From Blautia sp. AF19-10LB (GTDB lineage: Bacteria > Bacillota > Clostridia > Lachnospirales > Lachnospiraceae): a DNA stretch of 44,039 bases. Positions 24,893 to 32,291 of the stretch are shown here, piece after piece; positions within the stretch are counted from its first letter, which is position 1; every line of letters begins with the position of its first letter. The DNA lies in NCBI RefSeq assembly GCF_003461245.1, contig NZ_QTWS01000031.1, forward strand, positions 1-44,039. Direction: 5' to 3'. A program made the position numbers and the translations under genes. Under the pieces are notes generated by a model. That model did not search any database, was not told the origin of the DNA, and saw only the letters and a program-made list of their open reading frames with translations.

Positions 24893-26278
24893 TTAATGTA
24901 CTTCATTAGTTCCTGCAATAGCCACTTGCTTTTCTGCTTCATTTAATTCTCTTTGAAGATGGATAGCCATAAATACCGTAATAATAGCAGAAAGCACATC
25001 TGCAACTGGCTGAGCATACAGAATACCATTCAATCCCCATATCATAGGCAGAACGAGAATAACTGGCACAAAGCAAATTCCCTGCCTGCAAGCTCCGAGA
25101 ATAAAGCCTTCTTTCCCTTTTCCTAAAGCAAGGAATAATGAGGAATATACGGTATAGAAGCCAAACAGCATGAGAGAAAGTCCATTTACCCTTAATGAGC
25201 TTGCCCCTACTTTAATCATCTCCAGATTGCCACTTGCGAATTGTGACACGATGGACGTTGAAAATAAAGCCAGTATCAATCCATAAACAACACAAAATAT
25301 GGTTGACCAGATAATAGAGGTTTTAATTGCTTCATACAGGCGGTTGAATTTTTTCGCTCCATAGCTGTACCCTGCGATTGGCTGAAAGCCTTTAATAAAA
25401 CCAAATATTGTTAGACTTCCCATTGAAACAAGGCGTGTCACAACTCCCATTCCTGCGATTGCAGCATCTCCATAATCAGCCGCCGCATTGTTGATGAGAG
25501 AAATGGAAAGGCTTGTTAATATCTGGAACACAAGCGTTGGAATACCAATCTTAAAAATTTCCGATGCAACCTCTTTTGAAAGGCAGTAATTCTTTATTTT
25601 AAAATCAAATACACTCTTCTTTCCAAAAATATAAAATAGATACACCAGAGTAGATACTACCTGTGAAATTGCAGTAGCAATGGCGGCTCCTGCCACTCCC
25701 AAATCCAGTACATAAATAAATATAGGGTCTAATGCAATATTCAGTACGGCTCCCATCAGCAGAGCGCACATGGTCGTCTTTGCTGCTCCCTCGCTTGTCA
25801 CGATATTATTCATTGTGACATTAAAGACATTGAAGATGCAGGAAATAATATAAATACTTCCATATGTGACCGCATAGGGCAAAATACTCTCTGTCGCTCC
25901 CAAAATACTTAGTATCGGCTTTAGAAAAATGACAGACAGGATAATCATAACTGCCCCGACAAAAACGCTGCTGTATAAGGCTGTGCTGACAACTTGGTTT
26001 GCCTTTTCCTTATCATTGCGTCCTAACAATCTGGAAATGTAGGATGCTGCCCCATTTCCAAATAGCAACCCTAAACCAACCACAACCTGTCCTAATGGGT
26101 ACACAACTGAAATTGCTCCCATCTGGCTCTCTCCCAATCCTCCAACAAAATAGGCATCCACCAGATTGTATAATGCGTTTACCAACATTCCAATCATTGT
26201 CGGGATACCCATTGCTAATAGGGCTTGAGGGATAGGTGCGTTACCTAATAGCTGCATTTTCTTGTTTTGTTGACTCAT
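24893..26278 (-). CDS. MATE family multidrug efflux transporter
   Basis: 461 aa from ATG 26278 behind AAGGAG. Twelve predicted helices form two homologous halves. The first has PTMIGMLVNALYNLVDAYFV and MGAISVVYPL; the second has GIPTLVFQILTSLSISLINN and IAGMGVVTRLV. MATE transporters export cationic drugs in exchange for Na+ or H+. The pump lies divergent to a PadR regulator with a shared operator, and the pair is enclosed by two KTR genes. It occupies the cargo slot where Tn916 carries tet(M). The substrate is unknown. Confidence 0.92.
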   Translation of the reverse strand: MSQQNKKMQLLGNAPIPQALLAMGIPTMIGMLVNALYNLVDAYFVGGLGESQMGAISVVYPLGQVVVGLGLLFGNGAASYISRLLGRNDKEKANQVVSTALYSSVFVGAVMIILSVIFLKPILSILGATESILPYAVTYGSIYIISCIFNVFNVTMNNIVTSEGAAKTTMCALLMGAVLNIALDPIFIYVLDLGVAGAAIATAISQVVSTLVYLFYIFGKKSVFDFKIKNYCLSKEVASEIFKIGIPTLVFQILTSLSISLINNAAADYGDAAIAGMGVVTRLVSMGSLTIFGFIKGFQPIAGYSYGAKKFNRLYEAIKTSIIWSTIFCVVYGLILALFSTSIVSQFASGNLEMIKVGASSLRVNGLSLMLFGFYTVYSSLFLALGKGKEGFILGACRQGICFVPVILVLPMIWGLNGILYAQPVADVLSAIITVFMAIHLQRELNEAEKQVAIAGTNEVH

Positions 26279-26313
26279 AATTAACACTCCTTTTCTTGAC
26301 TTTGAGTATAAAA

Positions 26314-26375
26314 TATAGTAGTATAAATTACAGCAATTAAAGCTGTGTTGTATATACTACTATAAATTATAGTAG
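26314..26375. promoter_or_regulatory. PadR-type operator between the MATE and padR genes
   Basis: TATAGTAGTATA (26314-26325) and its exact inverse TATACTACTATA (26353-26364) are 27 bases apart, with a further TATAGTAG at 26368-26375. Promoter-like elements overlap (TTAAAG 26337-26342 and TATAAA 26361-26366 on the + strand; TTGACA and TAGTAT on the minus strand). PadR regulators bind ATAC/GTAT-type dyads, so both genes are probably repressed from here. Confidence 0.7.
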
Positions 26376-26400
26376 TTGTCAATAGAGAAAGGAGAATATC

Positions 26401-26928
26401 ATGGCAACAATAGATTTAATCGTATTAGGAATGCTGAAAAAGGAAGCCCTAAGTGCTTACGACATCCAAAAATTGGTTGAATACCGCAACATATCAAAAT
26501 GGGTAAAAATCAGCACTCCGTCAATCTATAAAAAAGTTATCCAGTTAGAGGAAAAGGGATACATTTCAAGCGACATAGTCAAAGAGGGAAAAATGCCAGA
26601 AAAGGCAATCTACTCCTTAACAGAAGCGGGTGAAAAACAGCTTGAAAATCTTATGTTTGAAATATCCGCAAAACCCATTCAAATCTTCTTGGATTTTAAT
26701 GCAGTCATTGTCAACTTGGATGCCCTTTTGCCAGAAAATCAAATGAAATGCCTAACAGATATTGAAGCCAATATAAAAACACTAAAATCATATCTGGAAA
26801 AAAATTTGAAAGCGAAAGAAAATGTACCCGAAATCCCACAAACAGGATTAGCGGTCTTGCAACAACAATTCATTCTTGCACAATCCATTGAAACATGGAT
26901 TGATGAATTAAAACTAAAATACGAATAA
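26401..26928 (+). CDS. PadR-family transcriptional regulator
   Basis: 175 aa, Shine-Dalgarno AAGGAGAA. The N-terminal winged helix (DLIVLGMLKKEALSAYDIQK, then STPSIYKKVIQLEEKGYI and KAIYSLTEAGEKQ) is typical PadR. The C-terminal helical part (about 85-175) fits the subfamily with an extended dimerisation domain (Vir_act_alpha_C-like). It is divergent from the MATE pump and probably represses it until a drug ligand binds, as LmrR does. Confidence 0.9.
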   Translation: MATIDLIVLGMLKKEALSAYDIQKLVEYRNISKWVKISTPSIYKKVIQLEEKGYISSDIVKEGKMPEKAIYSLTEAGEKQLENLMFEISAKPIQIFLDFNAVIVNLDALLPENQMKCLTDIEANIKTLKSYLEKNLKAKENVPEIPQTGLAVLQQQFILAQSIETWIDELKLKYE

Positions 26929-26961
26929 TTACAATCCCCCATAAGATACTTTTCCAAATAG

Positions 26962-27011
26962 GCAGAGCCGATGAACTGTGAGTTTATCTCTCACAAGTTC
27001 ATCGGCTCTGC
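26962..27011 (-). terminator. Long stem overlapping the 3' end of KTR copy 2
   Basis: GCAGAGCCGATGAACT (26962-26977) pairs perfectly with its complement at 26996-27011, and GTGAG/CTCAC extends the stem to 21 bp with one bulge. It includes the KTR stop codon. No long U-run follows, so terminator function is only probable. At copy 1 (24662-24710) the same stem is present but degraded. Confidence 0.5.
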
Positions 27012-27190
27012 GTCTGTGCGTCTGGCTCTTTGATGACGGTTACTTGCAAATTCTCGACTTCAATTAAAGTTTCCTGTCTACATTTCGGGCAGTAAAGAGG
27101 ATAGTTTTTTAATTCTGTATCTTCTCGTATCCGATTACGGGTTTTATTTCCGCAAACAGGACATAAAACCCATTCTGTTTTTAATATCAT
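26999..27190 (-). CDS. Cysteine-rich KTR domain protein, copy 2
   Basis: 63 aa. It has the same VLCPVCGNKTR and LYCPKCRQE zinc knuckles as copy 1 and the same C-terminal KEPDAQTQSR. The Shine-Dalgarno is AAGGAAG. The two copies differ at many positions in the middle but are identical over 38 bases at the 3' end and hairpin. Together they bracket the MATE/padR cargo (24893-26928) as direct repeats of about 220 bp. Confidence 0.85.
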   Translation of the reverse strand: MILKTEWVLCPVCGNKTRNRIREDTELKNYPLYCPKCRQETLIEVENLQVTVIKEPDAQTQSR

Positions 27191-27258
27191 ACGCCCGTAC
27201 TTCCTTTCGCAAAGTTATTCTTTTTCAAATCAATAAAATTGTTTGTCGAACAATAAAG

Positions 27259-27531
27259 TCAAATCATAGCTACACAAAAAATCAATCCACCTAACATATC
27301 GGTAAACAAATGCACACCGCAAATAAGCCGTCTAATAACCATAAAGGCAGTAAACAAGCCACACAAAGCATTTGTTGTATTACATAGTTTATGTTTTTTA
27401 ATCAGCCGATGATATTGCATCATAGCAGTCATTGCGATAGATGACGGATAAGATGCTTCCAAAATACCACCTATTAGAATAGGACGGAGATTGATTACAT
27501 TAAATTCGAAAAAGGTATAAGCACTCCAGCC
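27259..27531 (-). pseudogene. Truncated PAP2-superfamily phosphatase
   Basis: An open frame of 90 codons without a proper start reads TFFEFNVINLRPILIGGILE, then ASYPSS and RRLICGVHLFTD. These correspond to the middle and third motifs of membrane PAP2 phosphatases (PSGH and SRxxxGVHxxxD), with the first His lost. The N-terminal half is missing. The frame begins 5 bases after the acetyltransferase stop codon, so the truncation is a recombination junction. It is probably non-functional. Confidence 0.7.
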
Positions 27532-27536
27532 TTACC

Positions 27537-28064
27537 TCATAATCTTAATAAATACACATACGCTTCTTCATTTTCAAAGATAAAACTCCTGCTAAATTCC
27601 CCACCATTTTTTTCAATCGTTTTTATTGAAGCAACATTGTCTTTTTCAACTGATAATTGCAACTGCTTCAAACCGTGCTCTTTTGCAACAAGACATATTT
27701 GTCTTAATATTTCAGTAGCATATCCTTTTCTTCTTTCTGACGGTCTTACACTATAGCCACAATTACCAAAATCCTTCAGAAAATCATTTAACCGATACCT
27801 CAAATCGACGATACCAACAATTTTATTATCTGACACTCTAACTGCAAAAAAGGTATCTGTCAAAACCCAATTTGGGTCAACCGTTTTCAAACTTGCATTG
27901 GCAATTACTTTCTCAAGCCATTCAGAATAAGAACTAATCTTATCGAACAATTCACTCCCATTGATTACTTGTTCCCCAAAATCAAAATGTTCCTGTCGGT
28001 ATTTAAGTGCTTCTTTCTCCAGTTCCAATGTCGGCTTTACAAGCCGTATTTCTTCACATGTCAT
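27537..28064 (-). CDS. GNAT-family acetyltransferase
   Basis: 175 aa, Shine-Dalgarno GGAGGAATG. The acetyl-CoA-binding motif A is GYSVRPSERRKGYATEIL; motif B follows as LQLSVEKDNVASIKTIEKNG. These place it among Gcn5-related N-acetyltransferases of the RimJ/antibiotic-modifying class. The substrate cannot be told from sequence. It lies 3 bases after the TetR gene and is surely co-transcribed with it, and formerly with the PAP2 gene. Confidence 0.85.
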   Translation of the reverse strand: MTCEEIRLVKPTLELEKEALKYRQEHFDFGEQVINGSELFDKISSYSEWLEKVIANASLKTVDPNWVLTDTFFAVRVSDNKIVGIVDLRYRLNDFLKDFGNCGYSVRPSERRKGYATEILRQICLVAKEHGLKQLQLSVEKDNVASIKTIEKNGGEFSRSFIFENEEAYVYLLRL

Positions 28065-28067
28065 CTT

Positions 28068-28655
28068 TCATTCCTCCGTTTTTTTGTTTAACAAAAGTAA
28101 CTTTATCTGTTCGATTATTCTTTCAGGTGTTTCATTAGGAATAGGCATAAGCTGGCTATACATCCGTACTCCTTGATATGTGAACAAGATTATATCGAAG
28201 ACCCCCTTTATATCAACTTGCTTAAACTCGTTACGAGAAATACCATATTCGATTAGCTTCTTCCAAGAATGGTATGACAAATTGTACTGCTTTGATAAAA
28301 CATTTTCCTCGTTCTCTCTACTACTAAAATATTCGTAAATTGCCATACTTAAAGAACCTTGAGTATCGTTCATTTCAGACTTATACCTGTTAAGTATCTC
28401 ATTCAATATCTCAATGGCAGGCAAACCTTTATCTATGCTTTCCGAAAACAAATCATTCTGCACTTCTAAAAATTCTGATATTATTTCAGAAAATAATTGT
28501 TCCGTGCTATTATAATGGCGATATAATCCTCCTCGGCTAAGCTCTGTTACCTCGCAAATATCTTTCATCGTAACATTTTTAAAACCCTTATCAGCAAATA
28601 ATACTTTTGCCTGTTGTTTTATAAACTGCTTTGTTTTATCTCCTTTAATTCCCAT
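28068..28655 (-). CDS. TetR-family transcriptional regulator
   Basis: 195 aa from ATG 28655 (GGAGG 8 bases ahead). The N-terminal TetR helix-turn-helix is FIKQQAKVLFADKGFKNVTM, KDICEVTELSRGGLYRHY. The C-terminal ligand domain is divergent. The promoter just upstream contains a matching palindrome (28701-28714), so the gene is probably autoregulated together with the downstream acetyltransferase. Confidence 0.9.
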   Translation of the reverse strand: MGIKGDKTKQFIKQQAKVLFADKGFKNVTMKDICEVTELSRGGLYRHYNSTEQLFSEIISEFLEVQNDLFSESIDKGLPAIEILNEILNRYKSEMNDTQGSLSMAIYEYFSSRENEENVLSKQYNLSYHSWKKLIEYGISRNEFKQVDIKGVFDIILFTYQGVRMYSQLMPIPNETPERIIEQIKLLLLNKKTEE

Positions 28656-28683
28656 TATTTTCGCCTCCATTTTTGCGATGGTT

Positions 28684-28724
28684 GTGTCGCTTTTATTATA
28701 CGACACTGATGTCGCTTTTGTCAA
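28684..28724 (-). promoter_or_regulatory. TetR-operon promoter with embedded palindromic operator
   Basis: TTGACA (28724-28719) and TATAAT (28700-28695) are 18 bases apart on the minus strand. CGACA-ctga-TGTCG (28701-28714) fills the spacer and another GTGTCGC half-site lies at 28684-28690. This is the expected layout of a self-repressing TetR gene. Confidence 0.8.
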
Positions 28725-28783
28725 TCCATCTTGCTTAAAGTTTATAAACAATTTGCTTTCGGATTTTTTATAACTATGTATAA

Positions 28784-28798
28784 GAGATATAATATCTC
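28784..28798. promoter_or_regulatory. 15-bp palindrome upstream of the XRE gene
   Basis: GAGATAT-A-ATATCTC is a perfect dyad, with another GAGAT nearby at 28806. It lies between the divergent TetR and XRE genes. It may be an operator for the XRE regulator. A TATAAT-like -10 for the XRE gene is at about 28848. Confidence 0.5.
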
Positions 28799-28886
28799 AT
28801 TACAAGAGATTTCAAAGCGTTCAATAAGAACTCCCATTTCTGTAAAATATAATAGAAATATTATATTGCTACAAGGTGGTGAGTTT

Positions 28887-29246
28887 ATGGACGCAAGAAA
28901 CAATGATTTTGACTTCGATTTTACACCGATAGGACAGGCAATTAAGAAAGCAAGGACAACAATGGGTATGACCATAGATGAGCTTGCCCGTATTGTAGAT
29001 TATGACCCAAGGCATCTGCAAGCAATCGAAAACGAAGGACAATACCCAAGTCTGGAGCTGTTCATTCAGCTTGTAACAATGTTCGGTGTATCGGTTGATG
29101 AATACATATTCCCAGATAATGATGTCAAAAGAAGTTCCGTCCGCAGACGCTTAGACGCAGAACTCGACAAACTAAACGATAAAGAGCTGTCCGTAGTTGA
29201 AGCAACCGTCGGAGGACTATGTAAGGCAAAAGAGCCAGAGGAATAA
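28887..29246 (+). CDS. XRE-family regulator (Tn916 Orf9-like)
   Basis: 119 aa from ATG 28887 (AAGGTGGTG). The HTH is IGQAIKKARTTMGMTIDELA, RIVDYDPRHLQAIENEG, followed by LVTMFGVSVDEYIF and a short acidic tail. It is the only + strand regulator inside the right block. Tn916 Orf9 is likewise an oppositely oriented XRE repressor near the cargo gene that controls transfer-gene transcription. The link to this element's regulation is by analogy. Confidence 0.85.
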   Translation: MDARNNDFDFDFTPIGQAIKKARTTMGMTIDELARIVDYDPRHLQAIENEGQYPSLELFIQLVTMFGVSVDEYIFPDNDVKRSSVRRRLDAELDKLNDKELSVVEATVGGLCKAKEPEE

Positions 29247-29267
29247 ACCTCTGGTTTTTCTTTTGCC
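29225..29267. terminator. Strong bidirectional terminator between XRE and the cell-wall hydrolase gene
   Basis: CCAGAGG/CCTCTGG (29235-29241 with 29248-29254) plus an outer GGCAAAAGA/TCTTTTGCC stem gives a 16-bp helix in total. T runs follow on the + strand and T-rich sequence on the minus strand. It insulates the XRE gene from the transfer operon. Confidence 0.85.
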
Positions 29268-29272
29268 CATTC

Positions 29273-31048
29273 TTAATAGGCAGGAACACCGTAACCATAG
29301 ATGGAGCTGCTTCCAACCGTATATTGATTTTGCCTGCAAGCGTCTCCAGAGTTACCCTCCACGGTGTAAACGACGCCGTTTTCGCATTTCTCCACAATGC
29401 CTACATGGTCGGTTTCTCCGTCGCCTTCCCAATCAAAGAAAATAATATCGCCTGCCTGCGGCTCGTAGTTTCTGTCTTGCCATTGTCCGTTACCCTTAAA
29501 CCAATTTGAGCCGTCCACGCAGCCAGAAAATTTAGGGATAATCCCTCTCTCAATATATCCGCATTGGTCGGCACACCATGACACAAAGCAGGCACACCAT
29601 TCCACACGCCCCTCAAAGCCATACCAACTCCAATAAGGCTGACCGCCCTCATTTCCGAGCTGTGTCAAAGCGACCTCCACAATCGCCTGGTTACCGCCGC
29701 TTGTGAACGCCCGCCCGTATGGATAATACCGCAGCACATGGGCGGGATACTGCGTGTCGCCATAGCTGTCCCAACCTAACCGTGCCGCCTGCATGGTGGA
29801 GAACTCTACCGCATTGGCATAGGAATAGCCGCCATAGTTGGTCTTAGCCCACGAGATATAGCCGTTGCCGAAATTGTAACCCTGCAAGGCAAGTTTGATA
29901 TGCTCCATATCAATCGGGTTTTCTACCTCGGCAGAGATAAGGGCAGCCTTTAATTCCTGTACACCGCACTCAATCGAATATTCTGGGTCTTGTATCCCGT
30001 TCGGCTCGTGGGGATACCTTGTGTTAAAGCTGCCCTCCGCCGCCTGCATCGGGTCAAGTCCACGCCCACCACTTTCCTGCATCATTACCGCCTTGATAAG
30101 CTCCACATATTCGGGAATATCGTACTGTTTGGCATATTTCTGTATCAAAGGCTCATAGGCTTCCACCTCTGCACTGACAGGGGTATAGGCGTTGCTCCCT
30201 CTTCCGCCACCAAACATGGAAACAGCACAGCCGAGCAGGACGACAATGAGAATAATCACAACTGCAATCCAACCACCTGCAATTAAAGCGGAAATCAGAG
30301 CTTTTGTTCCTGCAATAATCGCCTTGACCGCAGCTATGGTGGCTCTGACCGTAGCTTTTGTTGCTTCAGCGGTTGCCTTTGCGGTGGCTTTTGCCGCCTG
30401 TGCTGCCTTTTGAGCAGTTTTCGCAGACGCCTTTGCCACTGCCTGTGCCGTTTTTACCGAGGTTTCCGTCGTTTTGATTGCCGCCTTAGAAGTTGCCTGT
30501 GCGGTTTTAATTCCCTTTTCGGTAGTCTTGACCGTTCCCTTAGCAGTTGATTTCACCGCTTTTTCTGCATTTCGGGCTGTGGTCTTAATCATTTTTCGCC
30601 CCTGCTGTCGGGTCTTTATCAACTGCGATTTTGCTGTCTGGGAAACATCGGGGGCAGAGGAACGGCTTGCAGCCCCGTGACGGATCTGCAAGCCGTGTTG
30701 TTCTGACATATTCTGTGTGGCTTTCTGTTCTGCGGCTTTGACAGCCCGACTTTGCTTGAAATCGGTTATTTTATCTTTTGCCTTACCGATATTCTCCTGC
30801 GTTGTCTTGACCGCCTTTTGCCCCTGCTTATTGAACTGGTGGATACCTTCGTCTTTTACACGGTCTGCCGCATAAGAAATCCTATCCGCAGCATATTCTG
30901 TGGCAGAGTTTTCATCAGCGTAATATCCCTGTTCCGCTTTTTCCTTTATCCCCACATAGGCAGATTTCATACGCTCACTGGCTATGGCGGCTTTATCTAT
31001 GGTCTTTATCGTGCCTTTGACCGCATCTCTGGTTTTTATATCAGCCAT
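29273..31048 (-). CDS. Bifunctional lytic transglycosylase / CHAP endopeptidase (Tn916 Orf14-like, VirB1 role)
   Basis: 591 aa, Shine-Dalgarno AAGGAGG. Residues 1-135 are charged. Residues 140-245 are a low-complexity Lys/Ala/Thr helix (KTTARNAEKAVKSTAKGTVK style repeats). One membrane anchor spans about 257-275. A lysozyme-like domain has E325 in MMQESGG. A C-terminal CHAP domain carries a catalytic Cys at C485 or C487, H548, and E564/N565 as third member. The enzyme opens peptidoglycan for the conjugation channel. It is the distal gene of the transfer operon. Confidence 0.9.
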   Translation of the reverse strand: MADIKTRDAVKGTIKTIDKAAIASERMKSAYVGIKEKAEQGYYADENSATEYAADRISYAADRVKDEGIHQFNKQGQKAVKTTQENIGKAKDKITDFKQSRAVKAAEQKATQNMSEQHGLQIRHGAASRSSAPDVSQTAKSQLIKTRQQGRKMIKTTARNAEKAVKSTAKGTVKTTEKGIKTAQATSKAAIKTTETSVKTAQAVAKASAKTAQKAAQAAKATAKATAEATKATVRATIAAVKAIIAGTKALISALIAGGWIAVVIILIVVLLGCAVSMFGGGRGSNAYTPVSAEVEAYEPLIQKYAKQYDIPEYVELIKAVMMQESGGRGLDPMQAAEGSFNTRYPHEPNGIQDPEYSIECGVQELKAALISAEVENPIDMEHIKLALQGYNFGNGYISWAKTNYGGYSYANAVEFSTMQAARLGWDSYGDTQYPAHVLRYYPYGRAFTSGGNQAIVEVALTQLGNEGGQPYWSWYGFEGRVEWCACFVSWCADQCGYIERGIIPKFSGCVDGSNWFKGNGQWQDRNYEPQAGDIIFFDWEGDGETDHVGIVEKCENGVVYTVEGNSGDACRQNQYTVGSSSIYGYGVPAY

Positions 31049-31083
31049 AGAAAACCTCCTTTCCCAGAGGATTTGCGTTCAAA

Positions 31084-31857
31084 TCAGCCGACCTTTTTTG
31101 CCACTACAACGAGCCTGCCGTTCTGTGCGGAGTATTCGCAGGTGGAAAGGGTAATGAGCCTGTCGCCGTATCCAGCGGTCACACCTGTATCATACAAAGC
31201 AAGCTCCTTGCACTTCCCGATATAGGAATTAAAATCTTCCTCATTCTCCGCATCAACAAAGTCGTAGTATCGGAAGCCCTCGGAGCTATACGCCACAGTC
31301 TTAAATACAGCGACGATTTCATACTCTGTCTGCTCTGTGAGGGTATCAAACTGAATAGTCTTGTGTTCCTCATAGAAGCTCTTGGACTTGTAATCCTCCA
31401 ACGCTCCAAACATCTTGCCACCCTTGATGTGATGACCGTAGATAACCAGATTGTCACTTTCGGCAATATCACAATTCTCCTGCACATAAGGCGTACCTAA
31501 GTCGCTGTACTCTTTTTCAAAATTGTGCTTCAGATAAAAATTCGGATTGTTCCTGCTCTGCATCACAGGATAATTGATTGTCGTGCCGGCAATGGAAATC
31601 CAACCGACCATATCCTCATTCTGTAAATACAATTCCTGATACTTGGCAAGCACATCTTCCCCCTCGCTGACAGGGGCATCGTCTGGCACGGTTTCATCCG
31701 TGGGAGCCTGCTCTACCATCTCGGCAATCTCCTCAAAAGCTTCCGTCTGCTCGTCCACCTCTGCATAGTAATGATAAATGCGGAAGCCACAAAAAGCCGC
31801 CGTACCTAACAGGCACACGGCGACTACAACACAGATAATAGATTTATAATTCTTCAT
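31084..31857 (-). CDS. Class B sortase
   Basis: 257 aa from ATG 31857 behind AAGGAAAAG. An N-terminal membrane anchor (IICVVVAVCLLGTAAFCGF) precedes a Glu-rich linker. The sortase fold has catalytic H142 (YGHH), C240 (LSTCEYS) and R248 (NGR). Class B sortases attach surface proteins to cell wall. In Tn1549-like elements one is encoded beside the VirB4 gene and may anchor a transfer or adhesion protein. No LPxTG- or NPxTG-type substrate was recognised in the window. Confidence 0.9.
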   Translation of the reverse strand: MKNYKSIICVVVAVCLLGTAAFCGFRIYHYYAEVDEQTEAFEEIAEMVEQAPTDETVPDDAPVSEGEDVLAKYQELYLQNEDMVGWISIAGTTINYPVMQSRNNPNFYLKHNFEKEYSDLGTPYVQENCDIAESDNLVIYGHHIKGGKMFGALEDYKSKSFYEEHKTIQFDTLTEQTEYEIVAVFKTVAYSSEGFRYYDFVDAENEEDFNSYIGKCKELALYDTGVTAGYGDRLITLSTCEYSAQNGRLVVVAKKVG

Positions 31858-31871
31858 AGGCTTTTCCTTTC

Positions 31872-32276
31872 TTATCTTGAAATTTCCGTCTGTTTTCTGG
31901 GAGCAGGAAGCTCCCTGCAATATTCGGGGTATCTGACCTTGATACCCTCCATAAAGTAGGGAGCAAACTCACAGCAGAACAACTCCTCTGGCGTGAAATA
32001 CCGTTCCCGCCCTTCCTCTGCATACCCGTTCCATAGGTTAAAAGCAAGATGGCAGACCTTGACTGTTCCGCTTGTCTGCCAGCCGCCGTGCATACCCTCT
32101 GGCTCGATGCAGTCCTCCTTGAAATTGAACATCTGGTTGATGTTCGCCCTCGTTTCCGAAGCGATACCCATCACATAGAAAAACGCCCTGTGATAACAGT
32201 CGTTCACTCTGCATTTCATCATATTTTCCAGAAAGAAATCACGGTGAGCCGTATCACGGAATTTAATATCAGCCAT
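31872..32276 (-). CDS. Conserved transfer-region protein (DUF6075-like)
   Basis: 134 aa. Recognisable segments: FRDTAHRDFF, DCYHRAFFYVMGIASETR, FNFKEDCIEPEGMHGGWQTS and VKVCHLAFNLWNGY. I recall this pattern as DUF6075, a soluble protein of unknown role found between VirB4 and sortase genes in Tn1549-type elements. No catalytic motif or membrane helix is evident. It starts 15 bases after virB4 and lies 14 bases before sortase. Confidence 0.6.
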   Translation of the reverse strand: MADIKFRDTAHRDFFLENMMKCRVNDCYHRAFFYVMGIASETRANINQMFNFKEDCIEPEGMHGGWQTSGTVKVCHLAFNLWNGYAEEGRERYFTPEELFCCEFAPYFMEGIKVRYPEYCRELPAPRKQTEISR

Positions 32277-32291
32277 AAAAGACCTCCTTTC

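Noticed and set aside
24893..26928. tet(M) or another ribosomal-protection gene, expected in a Tn916-like cargo slot
   Set aside because: The slot encodes a MATE transporter and PadR regulator; no GTPase motifs are present.
30752..31225. 157-codon + strand ORF
   Set aside because: Antisense of the low-complexity N-terminus of the transglycosylase/CHAP gene and the sortase 3' end.
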